Origin: Streptococcus mitis
GTDB lineage: Bacteria; Bacillota; Bacilli; Lactobacillales; Streptococcaceae
DNA length: 64,000 bases
NCBI RefSeq assembly: GCF_946190375.1
Contig: NZ_CAMIAF010000011.1
Coordinates: 1 to 64,000, forward strand
Reading direction: 5' to 3'
Every line of letters begins with the position of its first letter. Position 1 is the stretch's first letter. The notes under the pieces were generated by a model, which was given only the letters and a program-made list of their open reading frames with translations, made no database searches and was not told where the DNA came from. This document shows, piece after piece, positions 38,175 through 46,356 of the stretch. The position numbers and the translations under genes were made by a program.

Positions 38175-38718
38175 TCACTCCTCAGCAAGCCATATCTCAA
38201 ATCATCACAGCGGTTTCCTTGAACATCTTTACGGTCTCGGATGCGAGCTTCGAGGGTAAAGCCAAGCTTTTCCGCGACTCGTTGACTTTGAAGGTTATAT
38301 CCAAAGCAAGTTAGTTCAATCTTGTGAAGACCCAATTCTTTAAAGCCTAAGTCAATCAAGGCACGCGCCGCTTCTGGCACATATCCTAGCCCCCAATAGT
38401 CTGGGGATAAGGTATAGCCAAGTTCTAGAACATCATCTTCATGACGATGATTGAAATCAACAGATCCGATCACTTTATCAGTCCCTTTGACGACAATCCC
38501 ATAGCCAGCTGGAGATTTTCCTTTTGATTGCGCTCAGGAAGGATATGCTCTAGATAATAAATCTCATCTTCCAAGGTCTTGACGGGTAGAAAACCAGCTG
38601 GGGAAGAGACTTCTGGGAGACTGGCGTAAGCATGGATATCCTCAGCATCCGCCACTGTGCGGACTCATAAAACGAGACGTTCTGTTTCGATTTTATCTGG
38701 CAACTCAGCTCTTGTCAT
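38153..38718 (-). pseudogene. GNAT acetyltransferase pseudogene
   Basis: Reading from the ATG at 38718, the frame METERLVL-type start is stopped by a TGA at 38665-38667 and resumes as VRTVADAEDIHAYASL. A frameshift near 38520 then moves the reading frame to GKSPAGYGIVVKGTDKVIGSVDF and on to the normal C-terminus (LGYTLSPDYWGLGYVPEAARAL...). This is a RimJ/RimL-type acetyltransferase with two inactivating changes. Confidence 0.85.
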
Positions 38719-39283
38719 CCTTCTTCCTCGCTTTCTTAATGAAGCTCCCCATAGGGTCTACTCGGTCATCTAGATAACGATAAACGCGCTGGTGGCCATC
38801 CCCCATAAAGTAAGTCGGCGCAAAACGGTCATTTTTAAAATGCCCCTTGTCATCCAAAAGTTCTGGAGCAACCAGTCGTTCGATAATCTTGGCAAAGATG
38901 TGACAAATACCGTCTTCCTCGATAATTCTATCAACTTGACATTCTAAAACGACTGGACAAGCCTCTAAAATCGGTGCCTGAGTCCGTTCAGAAATCTCGT
39001 AGTCTAGCCCCAGGTGTTTCAATTTCTCTCGATGACTGATAAAACCAGCCTGCTCCATCTCGAGCATGAGATTTTCATCAGGGATATTCACAGTAAACTT
39101 CTGGTAATGCTTGATTTGCTCAGCCGCATTTTCCTCAGCACCAACACCGATGACTAGCCAATTTCCCAAACTATAGGATGAGCTACAGGTCGTAATATTG
39201 TACCCAAAATTCTGATCCTGATACCCCAAAATGAAAATAGGAAATCCATAGTAGAGTTTACTTGTTTTAAAAGATTGCTTCAT
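38705..39283 (-). CDS. Flavin reductase-like protein
   Basis: 192 aa resembling the FMN-binding split-barrel flavin reductase family (YNITTCSSSYSLGNWLVIGVG, FTVNIPDENLMLEMEQAGF, ECQVDRIIEEDGICHIFAKI). It is the first gene behind the T-box leader and overlaps the start of the broken GNAT gene. Substrate and partner are unknown. Confidence 0.78.
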   Translation of the reverse strand: MKQSFKTSKLYYGFPIFILGYQDQNFGYNITTCSSSYSLGNWLVIGVGAEENAAEQIKHYQKFTVNIPDENLMLEMEQAGFISHREKLKHLGLDYEISERTQAPILEACPVVLECQVDRIIEEDGICHIFAKIIERLVAPELLDDKGHFKNDRFAPTYFMGDGHQRVYRYLDDRVDPMGSFIKKARKKDDKS

Positions 39284-39300
39284 AACAACCTCCTTTTACT

Positions 39301-39518
39301 AAGACGCAAAAGAAAATCCCTGCCATCTACATGACAGGGACGAATGTATTTATCCGCGGTACCACCCAATTTCGGGCAGTTGCCCGCAACTCTCGTCTTT
39401 AAAACAAAAAGACACTTTTATTTCAATTTTTCATCCATTAGCAACCAGTTTTGACACATTTGTGGACTTCTCAGCACCGCCACTTTCTGTAAAATATGGG
39501 ATTCAAAACACCTCTAAT
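39301..39518 (-). promoter_or_regulatory. T-box riboswitch leader
   Basis: The minus strand carries the T-box core TGGGTGGTACCGCG (39355-39368), a Stem I closed by CCATTAG/CTAATGG, a further GTTTTGA/TCAAAAC stem, and a terminator TCCCTGCCAT-type hairpin (39317-39340) followed by TTTTCTTTT. T-boxes sense uncharged tRNA. I could not fix the specifier codon: the loop around TGGTTG allows GUU (Val) or UGG (Trp). The leader precedes the flavin reductase-GNAT genes and, ancestrally, probably valS. Confidence 0.9.
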
Positions 39519-39524
39519 GGCTCT

Positions 39525-39553
39525 ATTGTAGCAAGATTTTTTCGGAAATGCAA
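39525..39553 (-). promoter_or_regulatory. Promoter of the T-box operon
   Basis: TTGCAT (39548-39553) and TACAAT (39525-39530), 17-bp spacer, with a TGC extended -10, on the minus strand. Confidence 0.75.
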
Positions 39554-39566
39554 GGCACAAGAAAAA

Positions 39567-39962
39567 TTACTTGAACTTGATACCATTTTCCTTCAATTTC
39601 TTGATTGTAGCTGGGCCGATTCCTTTCAAGGCAAGGAGTTCTTTTTCAGTCCAGTTTTTGAAATCTGAAGCAGACTTGATTCCTTCATCATAGAAAGTTT
39701 TGGCACGATCAAGTGGAAGTCCACCCAAATTTTCTGCAAAATCTTCTACAGAATTGGCTACTTTTTGAGCTTGCTCTTTGGTAGCTTCTACTGCTTGTTC
39801 AACCTTTTTAGAAACAGCCTTACCAGCTTGGCTCGCTGACTGCTCTGCACGTTTCACGACTTTTTTTGTCTCTTCTACAACCTTAGTCACAGTACTTGAA
39901 AAAGCACCTGCACGACGGAGGCTATTTCGTAATTGTTTTTTACGATTGAGTTTCTTTGACAT
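39567..39962 (-). CDS. Small basic protein with helix-hairpin-helix C-terminus
   Basis: 131 aa. A Lys/Arg-rich start, a long Ala/Lys/Glu-rich helix (VEETKKVVKRAEQSASQAGK) and a C-terminal HhH motif (LLALKGIGPATIKKLKENG). The tail matches that of the 413-aa protein at 35471-36712. Resembles histone-like or DNA-bridging proteins in composition. The end of the gene overlaps nothing but is followed closely by the T-box promoter. Confidence 0.7.
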   Translation of the reverse strand: MSKKLNRKKQLRNSLRRAGAFSSTVTKVVEETKKVVKRAEQSASQAGKAVSKKVEQAVEATKEQAQKVANSVEDFAENLGGLPLDRAKTFYDEGIKSASDFKNWTEKELLALKGIGPATIKKLKENGIKFK

Positions 39963-39982
39963 GATAAAATCCTTTCAATAAA

Positions 39983-40006
39983 AAATCCCTGCTCTGACAA
40001 GGATTT
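39983..40006 (-). terminator. Terminator of the DUF438 operon
   Basis: AAATCC..TG/CA..GGATTT hairpin with TTTTTTATT following on the minus strand. Confidence 0.65.
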
Positions 40007-40057
40007 AATATAAATATTCTATCAAGATTTTAGTAAAAAATCAAGAATCTTTCTCGT

Positions 40058-40312
40058 TTAATAATTTCGCTCACCAAACAAGCCATCTGGTAAATCATGG
40101 AATCCCTTACCTGCCTTGAAGTTTTCAAACTTACCAAGCAAGAACTGATAAGCATCCAAGCGGCTTTCGTAGCGAATCATGGCATCTTTGGCACGCTCGT
40201 CTTGGTCTTCTTCGTAAACTTTTTGACTTTCCTTGTGCGCCATGTCGTTGATCATGATTTGGGTATTGACCCAGGCTTCAAATTCCTTCATAAATTCTTG
40301 TTCGTAACTCAT
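40058..40312 (-). CDS. DUF1912 family protein
   Basis: 84-aa, highly charged helical protein (MSYEQEFMKEFEAWVNTQI...). Conserved in streptococci as the gene after the DUF438 protein, with a 9-nt gap here. No function assigned. Confidence 0.8.
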   Translation of the reverse strand: MSYEQEFMKEFEAWVNTQIMINDMAHKESQKVYEEDQDERAKDAMIRYESRLDAYQFLLGKFENFKAGKGFHDLPDGLFGERNY

Positions 40313-40321
40313 TTTTTCTCC

Positions 40322-41656
40322 TTATTCTAATCCACGGAAATAGTCCGTGTCAATCTCACGGTAGGGCTGGATATCCTGAACATACTCCAGCACACCTTGG
40401 AATTCTCCCTCTTCATCGTGCACTGCAGCATAAGTGATGTGGACAAACTTGCCTCGCGACTCTGACTTGAACCACATTTCATACTTGTCTTTGCTTCCCT
40501 CACGAAGTCCCTTCATGATGGTCTTGACCTTGTCCAAGTACTTAGGCGGATGGCAGAGTTCGACATTGCGCCCAACTTGGGACGGGGTCCGTTTGAAAAT
40601 CATCTCATCAGCTGGCGTATTGTCATTGTAATACTGGAAAATATCGTCTTTATTGACAAAGGTAATCTCCATAGGGAGGTGATTGAGGATGAGATTGGCC
40701 TGCTCGACTGAAAGATAGCCATTGCCAAAAGCCTGCTGACTATGACGGTCCAGCACTGCTTCCTTTTCCTTAGGGGTAAATGTAATGGTAAACTGTCCTT
40801 CTGGCGTATCAATAACTTGTTGAACTTGACCTTCTGCCATATCTAGCTGTACGGGCTCCTCTGCACTCTTTTCCTCAACAAAACTCTGTCTTTCTGGCAC
40901 CCATTTCTCAGACGGACGGATGATGGCATAACCATAGGAATCGCTCTCCTCTGCAATCTGAAGCCAATCATCCTGAGTAAAGGACTCAAGGAGAATCATG
41001 AGAAGGATGGACTCTTCCTTGAAAATCATACTTTCAAACTCTGTCGCAAAGGCTTCAAAAGCTTCTTTTACACTGCTAATCGACACTTCTGGTAGTGACT
41101 TGGCTGTCGCTAAAGTTGTTTGAAATAGTCCCCTAATCTGGTCATCCACTCCCCACATAACTTTGGGAGGTGAATCGTGTCCATAGCGCTCCATGATAGG
41201 AAAGAAAAGTTCTTCCTTACGTTGGTAGTGGATGTCAAATTGCCCCAAAAGTCCCATCTGACGCACCAAGCCTTTACGCATCTCCGCAAGCATCTCTTCA
41301 TCTTCCATAGACTCATAGGTATCTAACAGTCTCCGAATGCGAATCAAAGCTGCACGGAGGGCCAGATTTTCTTCCTTAAAGACCCGAACTGGGTGACCTG
41401 GATGCTCAGTATCCTCTACTTCGACACCTTTAATAGCATTTTTAAAAAGATTAGCATGGACATCACAGAGTTCCATAACATCTTCAAAGGTGACGCCCGA
41501 GTCTGAGTTCATCAGCTCGTGCTCCATGAGAGAAATCTCGATGGCTGACACACCTGTAAAGGTCGCATCAAAACGCTCCTGAACTGACTCAGGAGAGGCA
41601 CCATTGTGCAATTCTAACAAAATATCCCGCAGGACATGAATCCGTTCATCTGCCAT
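40322..41656 (-). CDS. DUF438 protein with hemerythrin-like and PAS domains
   Basis: 444 aa. An N-terminal DUF438 region, a central hemerythrin-like helical bundle with metal ligands in DIHYQRKEELFFPIMERYG and KEESILLMILLESF, and a C-terminal PAS domain (NLILNHLPMEITFVNKDDIFQYYN...). This suits a cytoplasmic sensor of oxygen, NO or redox state. The upstream DUF1858 gene overlaps by one nt; the two form a recurrent pair. Confidence 0.87.
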   Translation of the reverse strand: MADERIHVLRDILLELHNGASPESVQERFDATFTGVSAIEISLMEHELMNSDSGVTFEDVMELCDVHANLFKNAIKGVEVEDTEHPGHPVRVFKEENLALRAALIRIRRLLDTYESMEDEEMLAEMRKGLVRQMGLLGQFDIHYQRKEELFFPIMERYGHDSPPKVMWGVDDQIRGLFQTTLATAKSLPEVSISSVKEAFEAFATEFESMIFKEESILLMILLESFTQDDWLQIAEESDSYGYAIIRPSEKWVPERQSFVEEKSAEEPVQLDMAEGQVQQVIDTPEGQFTITFTPKEKEAVLDRHSQQAFGNGYLSVEQANLILNHLPMEITFVNKDDIFQYYNDNTPADEMIFKRTPSQVGRNVELCHPPKYLDKVKTIMKGLREGSKDKYEMWFKSESRGKFVHITYAAVHDEEGEFQGVLEYVQDIQPYREIDTDYFRGLE

Positions 41657-41889
41657 TAGTCTAACCCAATCACTTCATAGCCGTTTGCTTCCAGCGTGCG
41701 GACAATCTTGTCCATAGGAGTACCTTCCAGCTTAGAACCCTGTTTGAGCGATACTTTACGACCAACTGTGTTGCGCATTAAGGGATTGGCAAGGGGTTTA
41801 AAACCCAACTCCACTAGGATTTCCAAGACTTCTGGATGCTTGTCCACTACTTCTGCAACAGGAATTGACACATCGATGATATTGTCCAT
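41656..41889 (-). CDS. DUF1858 protein
   Basis: About 77 aa (MDNIIDVSIPVAEVVDKHPEVLEILVELGF), the small helical domain also found in ScdA-type iron-sulphur repair proteins. Start chosen at 41889 with GGAGG 8 nt upstream. Co-transcribed with the DUF438 hemerythrin/PAS gene; together they suggest a role in redox or metal-centre homeostasis. Confidence 0.82.
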   Translation of the reverse strand: MDNIIDVSIPVAEVVDKHPEVLEILVELGFKPLANPLMRNTVGRKVSLKQGSKLEGTPMDKIVRTLEANGYEVIGLD

Positions 41890-42005
41890 GACGACCTCCA
41901 TTGTATGTTCTAAAATGATTTTACTGCTTATATTATACCATATGGAAAGAGATTAAAAAACTAGCAGTACAAGACTTACTAGTTCTCTGAGACTTGGATT
42001 ACCAT

Positions 42006-42158
42006 CTAAATAAGTTTAAAGAACAAATCCAATATTTTAAATAATAGCTTGTAAAACAGCAATTGGACTGCAAAAGAGATGATCATCCACAGGAATTTCA
42101 TAATTCCAATAATCGGTTTGATAAAAAGAATAGCAAGAAGACCCCAAAAAAATTTCAT
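42006..42158 (-). CDS. 50-aa hydrophobic membrane peptide
   Basis: An AGAGGAGAGAGA ribosome site precedes ATG at 42158, and the product is almost wholly hydrophobic (FWGLLAILFIKPIIGIMKFL...). It overlaps the end of the 60-aa gene by 3 nt, so it is probably the last gene of the EcsC operon. Confidence 0.6.
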   Translation of the reverse strand: MKFFWGLLAILFIKPIIGIMKFLWMIISFAVQLLFYKLLFKILDLFFKLI

Positions 42159-42337
42159 TCTCTCTCCTCTGGCTTGATGAGCCACCGAGCCGTATCCATT
42201 AACTTGTCTGCAATAAAAAGTTTACCTAGACCGACAACAACATTGTCATCTTTCTTTATCGTTTTCATTACTTTTACACCTTGCACGGTCAAAAAATAAT
42301 TTCCATAGATTTTAGCAAAAACTTTGATAGGATTCAT
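42155..42337 (-). CDS. Small protein of the EcsC operon
   Basis: 60 aa (MNPIKVFAKIYGNYFLTVQGV), basic, starting 2 nt after the EcsC-family gene. No family recognised. Tight packing between two genes supports translation. Confidence 0.6.
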   Translation of the reverse strand: MNPIKVFAKIYGNYFLTVQGVKVMKTIKKDDNVVVGLGKLFIADKLMDTARWLIKPEERE

Positions 42338-42338
42338 C

Positions 42339-43118
42339 TCACTCCCCCTCGATTATTTCAGCCTCTTTTCGGATTGTTTCAACATCTTCTTGATATTGAA
42401 CTTCACTATAGTTGACTAGTTTAGACAATTCTTTCTGCAAGCTTTCACCCATTGGTTTCATAGTTGCAAAGGTTAAACCACCTGAAATGATACCACCCAA
42501 GATAGGTATGAATTTCCCCATTCCTTTGGCCAACCCTCCCTTGGTCAGATTCACACCAAATATTTTTAAGACTTTTTTCAAAATAGGGTACCAAAGCGTC
42601 TTTGTTAAAGCTTTATTAGGCACTGTTTTCATTACCTGTTTGGCAATTGTTATACCACCTGCACGTAACAAGGCAGCGGTTCCATTCACCCCCAACATTA
42701 CGCCTAGATAAAGCAAGAGGGTATTTTGAGCATCTTCACTCAACTCCTCGCGTGAAGCCCAAAGATCCTCATAACCATAAATATAACCTAATTCTTGAGC
42801 CAATTTCAGAGAGAAACCATAAAATTGAGCCACATCAGCTGGAATGGTAATTGCCATAGCAATCCCTCCAGGTAATCCTGCCAAAACAGAGGTTCCACTC
42901 GCTAATAAAACATTATCCCTAATACAGGCATTAGCCACTCGATCTAAGATTTCTTGAGATAAGAGAGACGTTGGTCCTTGTTCTAATAAAGTAGGAATGT
43001 CCTGTGGATCCAATTCTTTGGAAAACTTATCCACTAAAAATTTCGAACGATCAACCTTAACAACTGGTAGTTTTACCACTTGTTGTAATACTTGCATAGC
43101 TAACTCTTGTTCAGCCAT
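42339..43118 (-). CDS. EcsC-family protein
   Basis: About 259 aa with the EcsC-domain glycine-rich amphipathic segments (VLAGLPGGIAMAITIPADVAQFYGF, FIPILGGIISGGLTFATMKPMG). The family is membrane-associated but has no known enzymatic activity. ATG at 43118 has AAAAGGAG upstream. An extended -10 (TGCTATCAT) lies about 35 nt upstream. Confidence 0.82.
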   Translation of the reverse strand: MAEQELAMQVLQQVVKLPVVKVDRSKFLVDKFSKELDPQDIPTLLEQGPTSLLSQEILDRVANACIRDNVLLASGTSVLAGLPGGIAMAITIPADVAQFYGFSLKLAQELGYIYGYEDLWASREELSEDAQNTLLLYLGVMLGVNGTAALLRAGGITIAKQVMKTVPNKALTKTLWYPILKKVLKIFGVNLTKGGLAKGMGKFIPILGGIISGGLTFATMKPMGESLQKELSKLVNYSEVQYQEDVETIRKEAEIIEGE

Positions 43119-43379
43119 ATACAAACTCCTTTTACTTCTGTAAGTTATATTCTATGATAGCATACTCTTTTAAAGTATGTTTCAAATTCCCCTCAAAAAT
43201 TTTCAAAAAATCCTTAGCAACTTATTTGTTAAAGATTTTTAATAGTCTTTGTAGAGACAGCTAAAATATTCAACTCCTACCTTTACAACATGATATTCTA
43301 TCTGTGAACGATAGTCTATTATTGTTTCACCTAAAATGTTCCTTGAATACACACTAACTATGAACTTTCGAGCTTTATC

Positions 43380-44489
43380 TTATAAATCCATAATTTCTTT
43401 TTTCTTTCGATCAAATTCTTCCTGAGATAATATACCTGCATCTAAAAGAGATTTTAGTTTTGTAAGTGCTTCGATTTGCTCATCTAATGATAAACTTGCT
43501 TTCATGGCTTTTTCATCTAAACTTTGAGCCATATTCATTCCAAATATCATTCCAGCACTATCACCTAGACCATGTTGCTCCACTCCTGATGCAATTTTTT
43601 GTTGTGCTGCAATATTAGAAGATTTCTGCGATACATCATCATAAGCTTTTAAATTCATCTTATTTGATGAAAATTGTTTAACCAATTCCTTAGATTCTGG
43701 TGAGAACTCAATATTAGCAATGGCAACTTTTACAATCTCAAATCCAAAACGTTCTTTCCAAGTCCCTGCATACTGTCCATCATTTGATACCTGTTCCGCA
43801 AGAACTGCAGCTTGTGAAGGTAATTGTGAAATACGATAAATTGTTGACAAGGAATTAAGTGCAACAATAAAAGATTGAAGAAATTCTGTCACTATTTGTG
43901 ATCTAGCTTGAGCGCTATCAAAGGTATAATAAGTCACATTGGCAGGAAGAAAGTTTCTGATAAATTGCTTAGCATCTGTAATTTGGATAGAAAATGTTCC
44001 AAAAGCACGTACTTCTAAATCTGTCCCATAAAACAAATCATTATACATGACTGGACCGCGAGTTCCAAATTTAATATCACGAATTTCTCTCAAATTAACA
44101 AAACAAATCTGTTTTTGCTGATCACTTTGACCACCGAATCCAACACGATTAACAACATTGTCAAACAGTGACTTTTTCAATCCATCACCGTTAAAAACAC
44201 TGCTCTCACCATTTTGGTATTCATATCCACCTGGTTCTGTAATAATTTCCTCGATACCAGACTGACTAAAGATAAAGGCAGCAGTATTTTCTGGAATAAA
44301 AATCTTGGATCCGTTGGAAATAACACCTACAGATCCCTTCGTATTGACACCCCTACCATTATTACTTTCTTGAACAATACCGGGACTTACAGCTGTATGT
44401 TCATCAAAAGCATGAACTGTGATAATTTCTTTCCACTGATCTGCAAATGTCCCACCAATAGAATCTGTGATTGCTTTTATCAACCCCAT
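43380..44489 (-). CDS. SPFH-domain protein with C-terminal SHOCT motif
   Basis: 369 aa. An N-terminal SPFH/virion-core-like domain (FIPENTAAFIFSQSGIEEIITEPGGYEYQNG), a central helical region, and a C-terminal SHOCT motif (LKSLLDAGILSQEEFDRKKKEIMDL). Relatives such as YdjI recruit phage-shock-type membrane stress machinery. The gene is 12 nt downstream of the PH-like zinc-ribbon gene. Confidence 0.83.
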   Translation of the reverse strand: MGLIKAITDSIGGTFADQWKEIITVHAFDEHTAVSPGIVQESNNGRGVNTKGSVGVISNGSKIFIPENTAAFIFSQSGIEEIITEPGGYEYQNGESSVFNGDGLKKSLFDNVVNRVGFGGQSDQQKQICFVNLREIRDIKFGTRGPVMYNDLFYGTDLEVRAFGTFSIQITDAKQFIRNFLPANVTYYTFDSAQARSQIVTEFLQSFIVALNSLSTIYRISQLPSQAAVLAEQVSNDGQYAGTWKERFGFEIVKVAIANIEFSPESKELVKQFSSNKMNLKAYDDVSQKSSNIAAQQKIASGVEQHGLGDSAGMIFGMNMAQSLDEKAMKASLSLDEQIEALTKLKSLLDAGILSQEEFDRKKKEIMDL

Positions 44490-44501
44490 TTAATTGCCCC
44501 C

Positions 44502-45059
44502 TTATAAACTCTGCTCCATATCACAATAGGCACATCTCACTGTTTGCTTCACTTGACCTGACAAAGGTGCTCCACAAAAGCTACACTTGGTTGAAATCTT
44601 TTCTGGCTCTGCATCCTTAATCCCAAGCCCCGCTTTAAAAGTGTCAAATGTATCCTTAAATGTTTCTGCCAAAACATCTGCTCCGAACAAGCTACTATCT
44701 CCCAAGGTTTCAAAATTGCTTGTATCACCTGAAATCAATTTAATAATGTTTCTAGCCCACTTATCAGTATCCTTAGTATTATTAAATGAAAAGATAGCTT
44801 GTCCGCCATTATAATAAATTTCCAGCCGTTTCACACCATTGGTTTTGGTTACTGAAACTTGAGGTTTCCCTTCAAAAATTTTAATCTGGTTAATGGGTAT
44901 GGTAACTTGATCTTTTTTTCCTCCCCACAAACCTTTTTTGATATATATTAAGTGTAGATTCGTTAAAATTAATTCATCTGTAGACAAACCATTTTTCCCA
45001 AAACTCACATGGTCACTATTCATAACCATATATTCATGTGGCAATAATTGATAATCCAT
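44502..45059 (-). CDS. PH-like domain protein with C-terminal zinc ribbon
   Basis: About 185 aa. The N-terminal part resembles a GRAM/PH fold (LILTNLHLIYIKKG, VTIPINQIKIFEGKPQV), and the C-terminus has four cysteines in CSFCGAPL and CAYCD, a zinc ribbon. ATG at 45059 has GGAG upstream. Operon with the SPFH gene and the lipoprotein gene; a membrane-associated stress role is inferred. Confidence 0.72.
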   Translation of the reverse strand: MDYQLLPHEYMVMNSDHVSFGKNGLSTDELILTNLHLIYIKKGLWGGKKDQVTIPINQIKIFEGKPQVSVTKTNGVKRLEIYYNGGQAIFSFNNTKDTDKWARNIIKLISGDTSNFETLGDSSLFGADVLAETFKDTFDTFKAGLGIKDAEPEKISTKCSFCGAPLSGQVKQTVRCAYCDMEQSL

Positions 45060-45079
45060 ATTGAACTCCACTCTTCCTA

Positions 45080-45583
45080 TTAAAGACTAGCTTTCCACTG
45101 CTCCACTTGTTCATGTAGATTATCACGATAATCTTTTAGAGTCTTAATCACTTCTTCTTTCCCTTGAATCGGTGCTTTCTTTAGTGGACCATATTGTTTT
45201 TTCAAATCTTCCATTTCTTTTTTAGTGCTATCTTTCAGTTCTTGGATAGCAGCACTATCTTCTAAAACAGTCCCTTTAAAGGCTTCGTCTGCTTCTGTAT
45301 AGTAATTATCGATTATTTTCTCATTCATAATTAAGTAATCTTCATAGGTTTTTATAGACTCAATTGTCGTATCGCTAACATCTTGTGGGTTAAAATCGCT
45401 TGAACTGAGTTTTTCTTTTGCTTTAGCAAACAACCCTTTCTTCTCAGAACTACTAGATGAAGCTTCTGTTTGATTCTCACTAGAAGAGCTGCTTGTTTTT
45501 TCAGAAAGAGAACTACAAGCAACTAGAGTAGAGACGGAAAGACATAGCAAAGCTAAACGACAAACTTTTTTTACATTATTCAT
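45080..45583 (-). CDS. Lipoprotein, serine-rich
   Basis: 167 aa. Signal peptide and lipobox LVAC (Cys about 23), a Ser-rich linker, and a helical, charged domain (YYTEADEAFKGTVLEDSAAIQELK). It heads the operon with the PH-like and SPFH genes. Family unknown to me; anchoring in the outer leaflet of the membrane is expected. Confidence 0.78.
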   Translation of the reverse strand: MNNVKKVCRLALLCLSVSTLVACSSLSEKTSSSSSENQTEASSSSSEKKGLFAKAKEKLSSSDFNPQDVSDTTIESIKTYEDYLIMNEKIIDNYYTEADEAFKGTVLEDSAAIQELKDSTKKEMEDLKKQYGPLKKAPIQGKEEVIKTLKDYRDNLHEQVEQWKASL

Positions 45584-45736
45584 TGATAGAATCTCCTTTT
45601 ATTTATGAAATCATCATATCATATTTGCTAAAAAAAAAAAGTATTTTCTGATTAGCTAACATTTAAAAATACAGAATCCCTTTTTTAAAAGAATATTTTT
45701 CCATTTCAAATTCCACCTATTTTCACCCACCAAAAA

Positions 45737-45752
45737 AGAGGGTTGCCCCTCT
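45737..45752 (-). terminator. Terminator of the nusA-infB-rbfA operon
   Basis: Short AGAGGG/CCCTCT hairpin with TTTTTT on the minus strand directly after rbfA. Confidence 0.65.
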
Positions 45753-45754
45753 TC

Positions 45755-46105
45755 TTAGTTCTTATCCAGATTGCGTAGCATCTCGTCAATCTTGTTTCCA
45801 TACTCGATGGATTCGTCTTTGACGAAGGTCAAATCTGGGATTTTGTACAATTTCAAATTGCGACCAAGTTCACGTTTGATAGTACCAGTTGCTTTTTCAA
45901 GCCCGATTTGAGCTTTTTGATTATCCGAAGCAAGGTTACTCAAAATAGTGTAGTAAACCTTGGCTACAGACAAGTCACCTAGCATCTGAACATCTGTGAT
46001 GGTCACACCTTGGACACGCGGATCACGGACTTTCTTTTGCAAAATCTCATTGACTTCACGCTTGATTTCCATGCCCACACGGTCCGTACGGAAATGATTT
46101 GCCAT
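45755..46105 (-). CDS. rbfA: Ribosome-binding factor A
   Basis: 116-aa KH-like protein that matures the 5' end of 16S rRNA in the 30S subunit. Family motifs: [23 protein letters not shown] and AKVYYTIL. The ATG at 46105 ([11 protein letters not shown]) is chosen over an upstream ATG from homologue lengths. Last gene of the rimP-nusA-infB operon. Confidence 0.94.
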   Translation of the reverse strand: MANHFRTDRVGMEIKREVNEILQKKVRDPRVQGVTITDVQMLGDLSVAKVYYTILSNLASDNQKAQIGLEKATGTIKRELGRNLKLYKIPDLTFVKDESIEYGNKIDEMLRNLDKN

Positions 46106-46356
46106 GATATTCCTTTCTCTACTTTGAACCAAAAGCTAGGCCAGCAGACCTAGCTATTTTTAAATTTATTGATTTTCATTTCAAATTGGAACGAAGTTCA
46201 ATTTGAAATCATCTGCTTCTTTCGCCGTGGTGAAAGTGATGGAACTGATTTATCAGTCCCATCACAGGGGATTTTTGAGACCCTAGGCTCAAAAATAAGC
46301 AATGAAACCATCGGTTTGCTTGCTTCCCTCACCACCTAAGAAAGGAGCAAAAAGTC
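46106..46356. other. infB-rbfA intergenic region with inverted repeats
   Basis: 251 bp without a gene. Contains AAGCTAGG/CCTAGCT (about 46131-46155), a perfect 11-bp repeat ATTTCAAATTG/CAATTTGAAAT (46178-46188 and 46199-46209) and TTTTTGAG/CTCAAAAA (about 46266-46289). These can form hairpins on the infB-rbfA transcript. Confidence 0.6.
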
